Assembly: GCA_000783305.1 (NCBI GenBank)
Contig: JROE01000004.1
Span: forward strand, 741,376-805,375
Length of the DNA: 64,000 nt
Direction: 5' to 3'
Origin: Sphingobacteriaceae bacterium DW12
Lineage (GTDB): Bacteria; Bacteroidota; Bacteroidia; Sphingobacteriales; Sphingobacteriaceae
A program made the translations under genes and the position numbers. The notes beneath the pieces are model-generated. The model ran no database searches. It was not told where the DNA came from and saw only the letters and a list, made by a program, of their open reading frames with translations. Below are positions 1 to 8,196 of the stretch, one piece after another. Positions within the stretch are counted from its first letter, which is position 1; each line of letters starts with the position of its first letter.

Positions 1-490
1 AACCTCTTCTCTCCTCTTTTTCCTAGAAGCAAGGAAGGCCTTAAAATAAAGGTGTTCGGAATGGCTAGCTTGATAATATCTCGTTCCAAGTCCCCTTTCA
101 TCTTAAGGTAGAAGTTCTTTGATTTGCTGTTTGCACCTATACTTGAAACAATACATATTTTTGTTAATTTATTGTTTATTAAGTATTTAGATACTTTGTA
201 TGGGTAATCATGATCGATTTGATAATATATATCTCGCTCAGGGGTCTTGCTTTTTGTACTCCCTATACAGGAATAGAAATGATCTACTTTTAAATCTTTA
301 ATGTAATCGTCTATTGAATAATAGTCAGCCACGATATTGACCATTTTGGGATGTTCAAAGCCAAGCGGACGCCTTGATATTGCATATATCTTTGAGTAGC
401 AGTCGCTTGTCAATAGATTGTGCATCAGTATGTCCCCTATCAGGCCTGTAGAACCTAAAATCAATGCCGTATAGACAGTTTTACCCATAA
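1..490 (-). CDS. NAD(P)-binding oxidoreductase, TIP30-like (partial)
   Basis: The gene reads leftward from an ATG at 490 and is still open at the window edge, so its C-terminal part is missing; 163 residues are visible. Residues 12-18 read GSTGLIG, a Rossmann-fold dinucleotide-binding loop at the N terminus. Further on there is VSSIGANSKS followed by a YxxxKGxxE stretch, the arrangement seen in atypical short-chain dehydrogenases of the HTATIP2/TIP30 type and in nucleoside-diphosphate-sugar epimerase-like proteins. The family is cytosolic and NAD(P)-binding, but the substrate of bacterial members is generally unknown. It may also be annotated simply as NAD-dependent epimerase/dehydratase. Confidence 0.75.
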
Positions 491-586
491 TAGGATACAA
501 AAGTACAGAATAAAATAGTTTTTACGGTAGGAATAATGTTAATGAATCTTAATGAGGATACGGTGTTGACAGTTATCAAACGAAGA

Positions 587-973
587 CTAGTTCAATCTAT
601 GGTTGGCGATGAGATTGAATCGCGGAATTTCAACATCAAAAAGTTCGTCGTCTAAAGTTCGTCGCATTTGATAGGTACCTTCCATAAATCCCATTTCACT
701 TTTGAGATTGCATCCGGATACATATTGATGAGTGTCACCTGGCTCGATGATGGGCTGCTCGCCCACTACCCCGTCTCCATCAACCTCTCTGTGCTCACCA
801 ATTGCATCGAAGATATGCCAATGACGTCTCATAAGCTGAAAAGTACTATCTCCAATATTTTCAATAGATATCCTGTAGGCAAACATAAAATGTTCCTTTT
901 CTGGATTGGAGTATTCTGGCTGATAAATAAATTCTACCGAAATCTTAACTCCTTCTGTTATTTGAGATACCAT
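587..973 (-). CDS. apaG: ApaG domain protein (DUF525)
   Basis: The 128-residue product has the full ApaG length and fold signature: a YRISIENIG strand, the RRHWHIFDAIG segment, a VVGEQPIIEPG turn and a C-terminal MEGTYQM strand. ApaG is a small immunoglobulin-like beta-sandwich protein linked in enterobacteria to Co2+/Mg2+ homeostasis, but the biochemical role is unsettled. Here it stands alone, about 100 bases downstream of the partial oxidoreductase and in the same direction, not beside ksgA/apaH as in enterobacteria. The ATG at 973 is the natural start. The opposite-strand reading frame over this gene is a shadow. Confidence 0.93.
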   Translation of the reverse strand: MVSQITEGVKISVEFIYQPEYSNPEKEHFMFAYRISIENIGDSTFQLMRRHWHIFDAIGEHREVDGDGVVGEQPIIEPGDTHQYVSGCNLKSEMGFMEGTYQMRRTLDDELFDVEIPRFNLIANHRLN

Positions 974-1423
974 TTATACAAAACTAGAAAAAATAGTATT
1001 TTATTACAAATGCTTTTTTAGTATGGAGTAGAATGTTACCGACTTAGGTTGAATACTTCTGTGTAAAATAAATAAGGATAGTACTTTTTAGAGGGATATG
1101 CAATGGTTTCTATAACACAGCCGGCGACCTTACGTTTGCTAGAATTCAACTGTATACCAAATTATATATTAAGATGGGGTCTATGTAGAGTATACATAAG
1201 GTTAACATAGCTAATGGCTAGGCTAAGGCTATGTTAACCCTATGTTAAGACTATCTAAACGCTATCTAATTATTGGACTTGGTATTCAAGTTGTCTCTGT
1301 CCTTACACGAGAAATGGAGGATTTATAAAAATTCGGGTAAGAACGGAGGCTAGAACTGATCCGAATCTTTTATTAACATACATATATGTTTACTCAATTG
1401 GATAGAATTGATTAGGTTTGTAT
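974..1423. other. Intergenic region with repeat cluster
   Basis: This 450-base stretch between divergent genes holds no convincing gene. It should contain the promoters of apaG (leftward) and of the methyltransferase (rightward), but I could not pick a box with confidence. The middle part carries the 11-bp repeat cluster described separately. Confidence 0.6.
1191..1270. repeat. 11-bp phased direct and inverted repeat cluster
   Basis: Four consecutive 11-base units (1227-1237, 1238-1248, 1249-1259, 1260-1270) share the core CTATGTTAA or its variant CTATCTAA. Two more units in opposite orientation lie at 1191-1201 and 1202-1212. As a result 1200-1211 (GGTTAACATAGC) and 1228-1239 (GCTATGTTAACC) are a perfect 12-bp inverted repeat around a 16-base spacer. 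The 11-base spacing is close to one helical turn. It could be a multi-site operator, a hairpin, or a decayed repetitive element. No function is recognised. Confidence 0.75.
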
Positions 1424-2134
1424 ATGTCGAAAGGAACACTTTATTTACTCCCTGTGCCGCTAAGTGATGACGCGGCTCGGGCATCCTACACCCCCTATCT
1501 TCAGGATACCATTAATCTTATTACAGAGTATATAGTCGAAAATGAAAAGACTGCGCGCAAATTTCTAAAACAAGCCGGATTAACGACTCCCCAAAGCCAA
1601 TTAATCGTTCATGATTATGGCAAACATAAGCGAGACAAACGGAATTTAGGAGAGTTTTTTGTGGGGTTGCTTTCTGGAAAGGATGTGGGATTGATGTCAG
1701 AGGCAGGATGTCCTGGAATCGCTGATCCGGGCGCCGATATTGTGGCCGAGGCTCATCGATTGGGGGTCAAGGTAATCCCGTTAGTAGGACCAAGCTCTAT
1801 ATTATTGGCCTTGATGGCCTCCGGTTTCAGTGGCCAAAAATTTGCTTTTCAAGGATATTTGCCAATAGATAAAGCCGATCGTAGTAAGAAAATCAAGGAG
1901 CTGGAAAATCAAGCTTATAAAGAAAAGCAAACTCAAATCTTTATAGAGACACCTTTTCGTAATAATCAACTGTTTGCAGAGCTGTTGAAGGTTTGTAAGG
2001 ATCAGACAAAGATTTGTGTAGCTGTTAGTCTGACAGCCGAAGAGGAATTTATCGCTACGTTGTCGGTAGCGCAGTGGAAAAACCGTAAAGATGACTTTCA
2101 TAAAAAGCCTGCAATTTTTTTATTGTACTTTTAG
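1424..2134 (+). CDS. SAM-dependent tetrapyrrole-methylase-fold methyltransferase, RsmI-like
   Basis: The 236-residue protein belongs to the tetrapyrrole (corrin/porphyrin) methylase family. It begins MSKGTLYLLPVPL and carries the conserved MSEAGCPGIADPGADIV motif and the VGPSSILLALMASG segment, both typical of the RsmI/YraL branch that 2'-O-methylates C1402 of 16S rRNA. It is shorter than canonical RsmI, lacks that enzyme's C-terminal extension, and belongs to a paralogous group common in Bacteroidota whose substrate is not established. The ATG at 1424 is preferred over a TTG two codons upstream. No terminator is obvious downstream. Confidence 0.85.
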   Translation: MSKGTLYLLPVPLSDDAARASYTPYLQDTINLITEYIVENEKTARKFLKQAGLTTPQSQLIVHDYGKHKRDKRNLGEFFVGLLSGKDVGLMSEAGCPGIADPGADIVAEAHRLGVKVIPLVGPSSILLALMASGFSGQKFAFQGYLPIDKADRSKKIKELENQAYKEKQTQIFIETPFRNNQLFAELLKVCKDQTKICVAVSLTAEEEFIATLSVAQWKNRKDDFHKKPAIFLLYF

Positions 2135-2386
2135 ATTGGTATGTAACTATTGCACGTTATAATTTGGTGCTGTCAATACACGTTAAACAAAATTGATCAC
2201 ATTATAGTATGTGCTGCGTATATTCTTTTGCTCTCATCGGACTAGTTGGTATTGAGGACACTTTTGGAGCCTATATAACTCCATATTTATAAAAAAGGGA
2301 TAAAGTGCTATTGGTATAGAATACAGATTCTATTGTATATAAAAGCAAATTTATCTAAGTTTAGAAAAAAAGAAATTCAAATAAAA

Positions 2387-2857
2387 ATGTTAGAGTTTGC
2401 CCCCGATAAATTGACCACAGAGATGCTATATGTTCTTTTGGCTGTGTCGCTAGTACGTCTTACTTTTTGGATTTTGTTTGCAAATACCATACGCCAAACC
2501 TTAAATTTGGTTTCGAAAGAAAATAGAAATATCCTTCCGAATCAAGCTTGGTTCGTCGCAGTGCCTTTGTTTAATATTTATTGGCATTTTGAGGTGGCAA
2601 GAAGATTGTGTGATTCATTGAACAACGAGTTCTACGATCGTAAAATTGCTGTGGAAGAGAACCCGACACAAAAAGAGGGCAGGCTATACGCTTGGACATA
2701 TTTGTCTATCAATATACCATTTCCACCATTTATTTTGGTAATTGCCGGAGTGCTCAATCTGATCTATTTTATCACGTATTGGGTAAAAATCAACCAATAT
2801 CGTAATTTGTTAAAGGAACACAATAAATTTAAGGAGAAAGCGATTAATGAGGTATAA
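2387..2857 (+). CDS. DUF4328-like membrane protein
   Basis: The 156-residue product has several hydrophobic segments: one near residues 11-35 and a C-terminal pair around residues 103-135. A PNQAWFVAVPLFNIYWHF stretch between them resembles the DUF4328 family of small inner-membrane proteins. The ATG at 2387 is chosen because the upstream TTG would add a lysine-rich, unconserved leader. No function is known. It precedes the Nif3-like gene by about 50 bases and may be co-transcribed with it. Confidence 0.65.
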   Translation: MLEFAPDKLTTEMLYVLLAVSLVRLTFWILFANTIRQTLNLVSKENRNILPNQAWFVAVPLFNIYWHFEVARRLCDSLNNEFYDRKIAVEENPTQKEGRLYAWTYLSINIPFPPFILVIAGVLNLIYFITYWVKINQYRNLLKEHNKFKEKAINEV

Positions 2858-2905
2858 TGTTTGCTCTTAATCAAGAGTTACTGTTGGGATAATCAATATT
2901 GAATA

Positions 2906-4003
2906 ATGAAAATACAAGAACTTACGACATATTTGGAAGAGATTGCTCCGCTTTCCTATCAGGAATCATATGACAACTCCGGTCTTTTGGTAGGTAATCC
3001 ACAAGAGGAGCTGACTAGTGTCTTGATATCTTTGGATTGCACAGAGTCTGTTGTCGACGAGGCAATTGCCAAGGGATGTAATCTTATCATTTCACATCAC
3101 CCCATTGTCTTTAAAGGGCTCAAGAAGTTTACAGGGGCCAATTACGTCGAGCGTGTGATTATCAAAGCAATTCAAAATAACATCGCACTGTATGCTATCC
3201 ATACAAATCTCGACAATATCTTTGGCGGGGTTAGCTCTAAGGTTGGCGAGAAAATCGGTTTAACCCATACAGCGATTCTTCAGCAGAAGAAAAACCTGTT
3301 GCTAAAACTAATCGTATACGTACCCCGATCGCATGTGGAGAGTGTTCGCGAAGCATTATTCGAAGTAGGGGCTGGAAGTATTGGTCGTTATGATCAATGT
3401 AGTTATAATACGGCAGGCTATGGCACATTTAGACCTCTTCAGGGGGCCGAACCAAGTATAGGAAATATTGGCCAACAAGAGCGCGTAGAGGAGACTAAAA
3501 TCGAAGTGATATTTCCTAAATCCAAGGAGCGTAACATACTTGTAGCTATGTATTCAAGCCATCCATACGAGGAAATCGCCTATAATATTGTGACATTGGA
3601 AAATAGTTTTCAAGAGGTTGGGTCGGGAATTATCGGTAATTTAAGTGTTCCGATGGCCGAAGAGGATTTTTTACAACACTTGAAAGACAAGCTTAATCTG
3701 ACAGTGATACGACATACTGCATTAAGAGGTAAAGAGGTCTCAAGAGTGGCTGTATGCGGTGGTGCTGGGGGATTTTTGCTGTCCGATGCCAAGCGCTCAG
3801 GTGCAGATTTCTTTGTGACGGCAGACTATAAGTACCATGAGTTTTTCGATGCGGAAGAAGATATTGTCATTGCAGACACGGGACATTTTGAAAGTGAACA
3901 ATTTACGCAAGAATTATTGTTAGAAATTATTCGGAAAAAATTTGCTAACTTTGCAGTCCTAATAACGGAAATAGATACAAATCCAATAAAATACTACAGT
4001 TAA
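2906..4003 (+). CDS. Nif3-like dinuclear metal centre hexameric protein
   Basis: The 365-residue protein is a full-length Nif3/YqfO-type protein. The N-terminal half has the metal ligands in IISHHPIVFKGLK and AIHTNLDN, and the C-terminal half has IADTGHFESEQ, which completes the dinuclear site. The central region (about residues 130-250) matches the CutA/PII-like insert of the long family version. Members form toroidal hexamers; a GTP cyclohydrolase I type 2 activity has been claimed, but the cellular role remains unclear. Its stop codon overlaps the next start by one base, indicating translational coupling with the zinc-ribbon protein, a linkage common in Bacteroidota. Confidence 0.92.
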   Translation: MKIQELTTYLEEIAPLSYQESYDNSGLLVGNPQEELTSVLISLDCTESVVDEAIAKGCNLIISHHPIVFKGLKKFTGANYVERVIIKAIQNNIALYAIHTNLDNIFGGVSSKVGEKIGLTHTAILQQKKNLLLKLIVYVPRSHVESVREALFEVGAGSIGRYDQCSYNTAGYGTFRPLQGAEPSIGNIGQQERVEETKIEVIFPKSKERNILVAMYSSHPYEEIAYNIVTLENSFQEVGSGIIGNLSVPMAEEDFLQHLKDKLNLTVIRHTALRGKEVSRVAVCGGAGGFLLSDAKRSGADFFVTADYKYHEFFDAEEDIVIADTGHFESEQFTQELLLEIIRKKFANFAVLITEIDTNPIKYYS

Positions 4004-4752
4004 TGGAACAAACCGTAGAACAAAAATTGAAAGCATTATGGTCTTTACAAACCATACATACTAAAGTCGATAGAATTCGCCAAATAAGAGGTGAATTGCC
4101 TATTGAAGTAGCTGATCTTGAAGATGAAATAGCAGGACTGGAGACTCGTATCGAAAAAATCAGAACTGATTTGGACGATTTGGAGGATTCAATCGTGAAA
4201 CGTAAGAACATGATCAAAGATGCTCAAAGTGCCATCAAAAAATATGAGGGTCAACTTAATGAGGTCAAAAATAACCGTGAGTACGACGCTATTTCTAAAG
4301 AAATCGAGATTCAAGGCTTAGAGATTCAAGTTTGTGAAAAACGAATTAAAGAATATGAATTCGAGATTCGTAATAAAACTGAGCAGTACGAAAGCACAGT
4401 TAAGAGCATGGATTATAGCAAAGGAGAACTAGATGGTAAGAAAAAAGAACTGGATACAATCACTTCAGAAACTCAAAAAGAGGAAGATGCATTGTTGAAA
4501 AGTTCTGAAGTCGCAGAAAAGAACATTGAGGAACGTCTAATGAATGTCTACAACAGACTTCGTAACTCCTTCAAAAACGGTCTTGCTGTTGTTTCTATCG
4601 ATCGTGATAGCTGTTCTGGTTGCCACAATAAGATTCCTGCACAAATGCAGTCCGAAATCCGTCAACGTAAGAAAATCATTATCTGTGAACATTGCGGACG
4701 GGTGATTGTAGATGAAGGGGTTGTATTAGAAGTAGAAGGCGAAATCGCATAA
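4003..4752 (+). CDS. Coiled-coil zinc-ribbon protein (DUF164/CT398 type)
   Basis: The 249-residue protein has a long charged heptad-rich coiled coil over about residues 30-180. A C-terminal zinc ribbon follows, with two cysteine pairs (CSGC and CEHC, roughly residues 204-230). This is the C4-type zinc-ribbon family that includes Chlamydia CT398 and actinobacterial DUF164 proteins, suggested to act as adaptors around RNA polymerase or secretion machinery. The precise role is unknown. Its start overlaps the nif3-like stop, and a strong terminator follows at once, so the two genes end an operon. Confidence 0.9.
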   Translation: MEQTVEQKLKALWSLQTIHTKVDRIRQIRGELPIEVADLEDEIAGLETRIEKIRTDLDDLEDSIVKRKNMIKDAQSAIKKYEGQLNEVKNNREYDAISKEIEIQGLEIQVCEKRIKEYEFEIRNKTEQYESTVKSMDYSKGELDGKKKELDTITSETQKEEDALLKSSEVAEKNIEERLMNVYNRLRNSFKNGLAVVSIDRDSCSGCHNKIPAQMQSEIRQRKKIIICEHCGRVIVDEGVVLEVEGEIA

Positions 4753-4777
4753 CAATTTATTGAATTACAATATTTAT

Positions 4778-4807
4778 AAGCGCTGATGAAAATCAGCGCT
4801 TTTTTTT
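4778..4807 (+). terminator. Rho-independent terminator
   Basis: A 10-bp perfect stem (AAGCGCTGAT with ATCAGCGCTT) closes a GAAA tetraloop and runs directly into a T tract. It ends the nif3-like / zinc-ribbon operon. Confidence 0.93.
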
Positions 4808-4879
4808 GCAACTTATTTGATATAGGTATCCCAATAATTTAAAAATAGCGGTATGTTTATCCCATATTTTCGCTTATTT

Positions 4880-7800
4880 ATGAATAAAAGATTAAAGCTT
4901 TATTGTGGTCTTGTTTTAACGTCTGTTATCGCAGTTGCGGCTAATGCTCAGGAGCAAGAAACGCTCTTATTGAGAAGTCCGAGTATTAGTCAACATCATA
5001 TTTCTTTTGTATATGGTGGTGATATTTGGATTGCTTCAAAAGATGGAAGTAATCCTCATCGATTGACTATAAATCCTGACATTGAACAGAATCCTATTTT
5101 CTCTCCAGATGGTAAGCAAATAGCCTTTACTGGTAATTATGACGGCAATACCGACGTGTATGTAATCCCTATTTCTGGCGGAGAGCCTCGTCGCGTTACC
5201 TATCATCCGTCTGCAGATGTAGTACGCGGATGGATTGATAACGATGAGATCTATTTTACCAGTACCCAAGACTTTGAATATTCACTAGGATCACGATTAT
5301 TTAAGATAGATATCCATACGGGTAAGAGTCAGGCACTACCCATGCCAGAAGCTTACCAAGGCTCTCCATCGGCAGATGGAAACTCTTGGGCTTATATCAA
5401 AAACGGAGACCCCACAGAGCGCGATCGGGTTGCATTTAAACGATATCGAGGAGGAGGTATGCCGTCAATTTGGATATTTGATAACAAAACTGCAAATATC
5501 CAAATCGTGCCGGGTGAACGAAGTAACGACGTCAAACCGATTTGGTTAGGCGAAAAAGTGTATTTTCTTTCGGACAGGGATAAGATTGTCAATGTATACA
5601 GCTATGATATCAAGTCTAAAAAAGTGGAGAAGCTGACCAACTTTAAGGACTACGATGTCCGTACGTTGGGCGGATTTGGGGATGAGCTAATATTTGAAGC
5701 GGAGGGCAAAATATACGTATTGAATGTTAAAAGTAGTAAGTATAGTGCTGTACCAATTTATATCTCGGCAGATAATCTTTATAAGCGAACCCATTATGTC
5801 GACATCACCAAAGATATCCGGAATTGGAACTTGTCTCCAACAGGTCAACGCGCTATTTTTGAGTCTAGGGGCGAAATTGTAACCATCCCTAAAGAGAAGG
5901 GCGATGCACGAAATATATCGAATGCGCCTGGATCGCACGAGAAATTTCCAGACTGGTCACCTAATGGTAAATGGATTTCCTATTTATCGGATGCTAGAGG
6001 GAAGTATGAACTCGTCCTTCGGGACCAAAAGGCAAAAAATGACCCCTTATATATTACTTTGGGTGATAACTATTTCTACTTCGACCCAACTTGGTCGCCA
6101 GATAGTAAGAAGCTGTTTTTTAATGATGCACATCTTAATTTGTATTATGTAGATATAGAAAGTAAAAAGATAGTCAAGGTAGATGATGACAAATTGGGGT
6201 CCCATACTGGACGCACAGGTAATCATTTCCAACCTTCGTGGTCTCCTGATTCAAAATGGATTTCGTATATCAAGACCTTACCGAATGCGGTGACAGCAAT
6301 TTTTATGTATAACTTGGAAAGCAGACAAAGTAACCAAGTGACGGATGGCATGTCTGCAGTAAGACAACCGGTATTCAGTAGAGATGGTAAATATTTGTTT
6401 TTCTCGGCCAGTACAAATACCGGTCTTACCAATTCGGGTCTTCATATGTCTGCATACGATAGACCTGTCAACTATTCGGTATATGCATTTATGCTGTCTA
6501 AGGATACTCCTACCCTTTTCAAGTTGGAAAGTGACGAGGAGCCAATAGGTAAGGAAAAGGAAGAGGAAGCGAAAAAAGAAGATAAAGAGGATAAAAAGGA
6601 GGAACCGAAACCTAAGACGATAAAAGTAGACTTTGATGGCATCTCCAATCGTATAATAAGTTTGCCTTTGGCGCCGGGATATTATCGATTGAATGGTCAA
6701 GTTTCTGATTTCTTGCTTTATCAAAGAGGCCGTACTATTGGGATATTCGATCTAAAAAAACTGGAGGACAAGGTGTTAATAGAAGGGGCAAATGGATTTA
6801 CGGTAAGTGCTGATGGTAAAAAAATGATGTACGGTTTGGGAGATGCTTATTTTATTGTTAATGCTAATCAGAAACCCATTCCTGACAATGGAAAGCTTAA
6901 ACTATCTGGGGTGAAGCAATTGGTAGATCCTATTGCAGAGTGGAAACAGGTTTTCAATGAAGTCTGGGCGCTGGAAAAGGAATTTTTCTATGTCGAAAAT
7001 ATGCATGGGGCCAACTGGAATGCTGTTAAAACCAAATATCAACGCTTTCTTCCTTTTGTGAATCATCGGTCGGATTTGTCCTATTTGTTGAATGAAATGA
7101 TGGGTGAGATGGTTGTTGGGCATAATTATATCTACCCAGGAGACCAACCTTCTACTCCATCGGTGGGTGTGGGCATGTTGGGCGCGGATTACAAGGTCGT
7201 GGATAATCGCTATCGTTTGGAAAAAATATTTTCGAGATTGGATTGGAACCCGGATTTGAAAGCCCCCCTATCGGAGCCGGGATTGAATATAGAACCTGGG
7301 ATGTTTATTGTTGGCGTCAATGGTGTCGAGTTAACGGCCGATCGCAATATTTACAGTCTATTTGAACAAACAGTCGGGCGGCAAGTCGTATTGACTATCA
7401 ATAGTCAACCTTCTATGGTTGGCGCTCGAGAAGTGGTGGTCAAGCCAATAGCATTTAGTGATGAAATCAATTTGAGAAGAACCGAATGGGTAGAGCGTAA
7501 CAGGAAGCGTACAGATGAGTTGAGTAAGGGACAAATAGCGTACGTATATATGCCAAATACTGGTACAGAAGGGTATACATCCTTCAATCGTTATTACTTT
7601 TCGCAAATGGATAAAAAGGCATTGCTGTTGGATGAACGTAACAATGGTGGAGGATCGGTCGCGGACTATGTTATTGATCTGTTGTCGAGAGATTTAATCG
7701 CGGGTTGGGCTATTCGTGATGGCAGGAGTTTTACGACCCCAGGAAATGGTATTTATGGACCAAAGGCGATGATTATAAACGAAAATGCAGGGTCTGGTGG

Positions 7801-8134
7801 AGATATGATGCCTTATATGTTTAGACATAAGGGGCTCGGCAAATTAGTAGGGCGTACGACGATGGGAATCTTGGTGGGAATAAGTGGTTATCCTCCTTTG
7901 TTGGATGGAGGTCGAATAACTGCGCCTAACTTTGGGGTCTTCGATTTGAATGGACAATATATTATCGAAAACGAAGGCGTCGCTCCAGATGTTTTTGTAG
8001 AACAGACACCCAAGGATTTGTTAGAGGGGCGGGATCCGCAGTTGGAAAAGACTATACAAATCTTAATGGAGGAGATGAAAACATATCCATACAAAGAGTT
8101 GAAAAAGCCAGCCGACCCAGTAAGGGTCAATTAG
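4880..8134 (+). CDS. Tricorn-like protease homologue 1 (S41 family), secreted
   Basis: From the ATG at 4880 the product has 1084 residues and starts with a signal peptide ending near ANAQE. An ATG nine codons upstream is less likely. The N-terminal half consists of beta-propeller repeats of TolB/tricorn type (FSPDGKQIAF, WSPNGKWISY, WSPDSKWISY). A lysine/glutamate-rich linker follows, then the tricorn core with PDZ and S41-type serine peptidase regions. By alignment in mind, His748 (VVGHNY) and Ser972 (NENAGSGGD) are the likely catalytic histidine and nucleophile. The enzyme probably trims peptides in the periplasm. A second homologue lies at 41117-44278. It converges on the phospholipase C gene and shares a bidirectional terminator. 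Confidence 0.93.
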   Translation: MNKRLKLYCGLVLTSVIAVAANAQEQETLLLRSPSISQHHISFVYGGDIWIASKDGSNPHRLTINPDIEQNPIFSPDGKQIAFTGNYDGNTDVYVIPISGGEPRRVTYHPSADVVRGWIDNDEIYFTSTQDFEYSLGSRLFKIDIHTGKSQALPMPEAYQGSPSADGNSWAYIKNGDPTERDRVAFKRYRGGGMPSIWIFDNKTANIQIVPGERSNDVKPIWLGEKVYFLSDRDKIVNVYSYDIKSKKVEKLTNFKDYDVRTLGGFGDELIFEAEGKIYVLNVKSSKYSAVPIYISADNLYKRTHYVDITKDIRNWNLSPTGQRAIFESRGEIVTIPKEKGDARNISNAPGSHEKFPDWSPNGKWISYLSDARGKYELVLRDQKAKNDPLYITLGDNYFYFDPTWSPDSKKLFFNDAHLNLYYVDIESKKIVKVDDDKLGSHTGRTGNHFQPSWSPDSKWISYIKTLPNAVTAIFMYNLESRQSNQVTDGMSAVRQPVFSRDGKYLFFSASTNTGLTNSGLHMSAYDRPVNYSVYAFMLSKDTPTLFKLESDEEPIGKEKEEEAKKEDKEDKKEEPKPKTIKVDFDGISNRIISLPLAPGYYRLNGQVSDFLLYQRGRTIGIFDLKKLEDKVLIEGANGFTVSADGKKMMYGLGDAYFIVNANQKPIPDNGKLKLSGVKQLVDPIAEWKQVFNEVWALEKEFFYVENMHGANWNAVKTKYQRFLPFVNHRSDLSYLLNEMMGEMVVGHNYIYPGDQPSTPSVGVGMLGADYKVVDNRYRLEKIFSRLDWNPDLKAPLSEPGLNIEPGMFIVGVNGVELTADRNIYSLFEQTVGRQVVLTINSQPSMVGAREVVVKPIAFSDEINLRRTEWVERNRKRTDELSKGQIAYVYMPNTGTEGYTSFNRYYFSQMDKKALLLDERNNGGGSVADYVIDLLSRDLIAGWAIRDGRSFTTPGNGIYGPKAMIINENAGSGGDMMPYMFRHKGLGKLVGRTTMGILVGISGYPPLLDGGRITAPNFGVFDLNGQYIIENEGVAPDVFVEQTPKDLLEGRDPQLEKTIQILMEEMKTYPYKELKKPADPVRVN

Positions 8135-8142
8135 TAAGAGAA

Positions 8143-8181
8143 AAAGAATGGTCCGAATATTTTCTATTCGGACCATTCTTT
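8143..8181. terminator. Bidirectional terminator
   Basis: A 17-bp perfect inverted repeat (arms 8143-8159 and 8165-8181) has A-rich and T-rich ends. It lies between the convergent tricorn-like and phospholipase C genes and can stop transcription from both sides. Confidence 0.92.
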
Positions 8182-8196
8182 TTACTGGTATTTGTT

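Noticed and set aside
668..1021. 117-residue plus-strand frame
   Set aside because: It is a shadow of apaG on the other strand.
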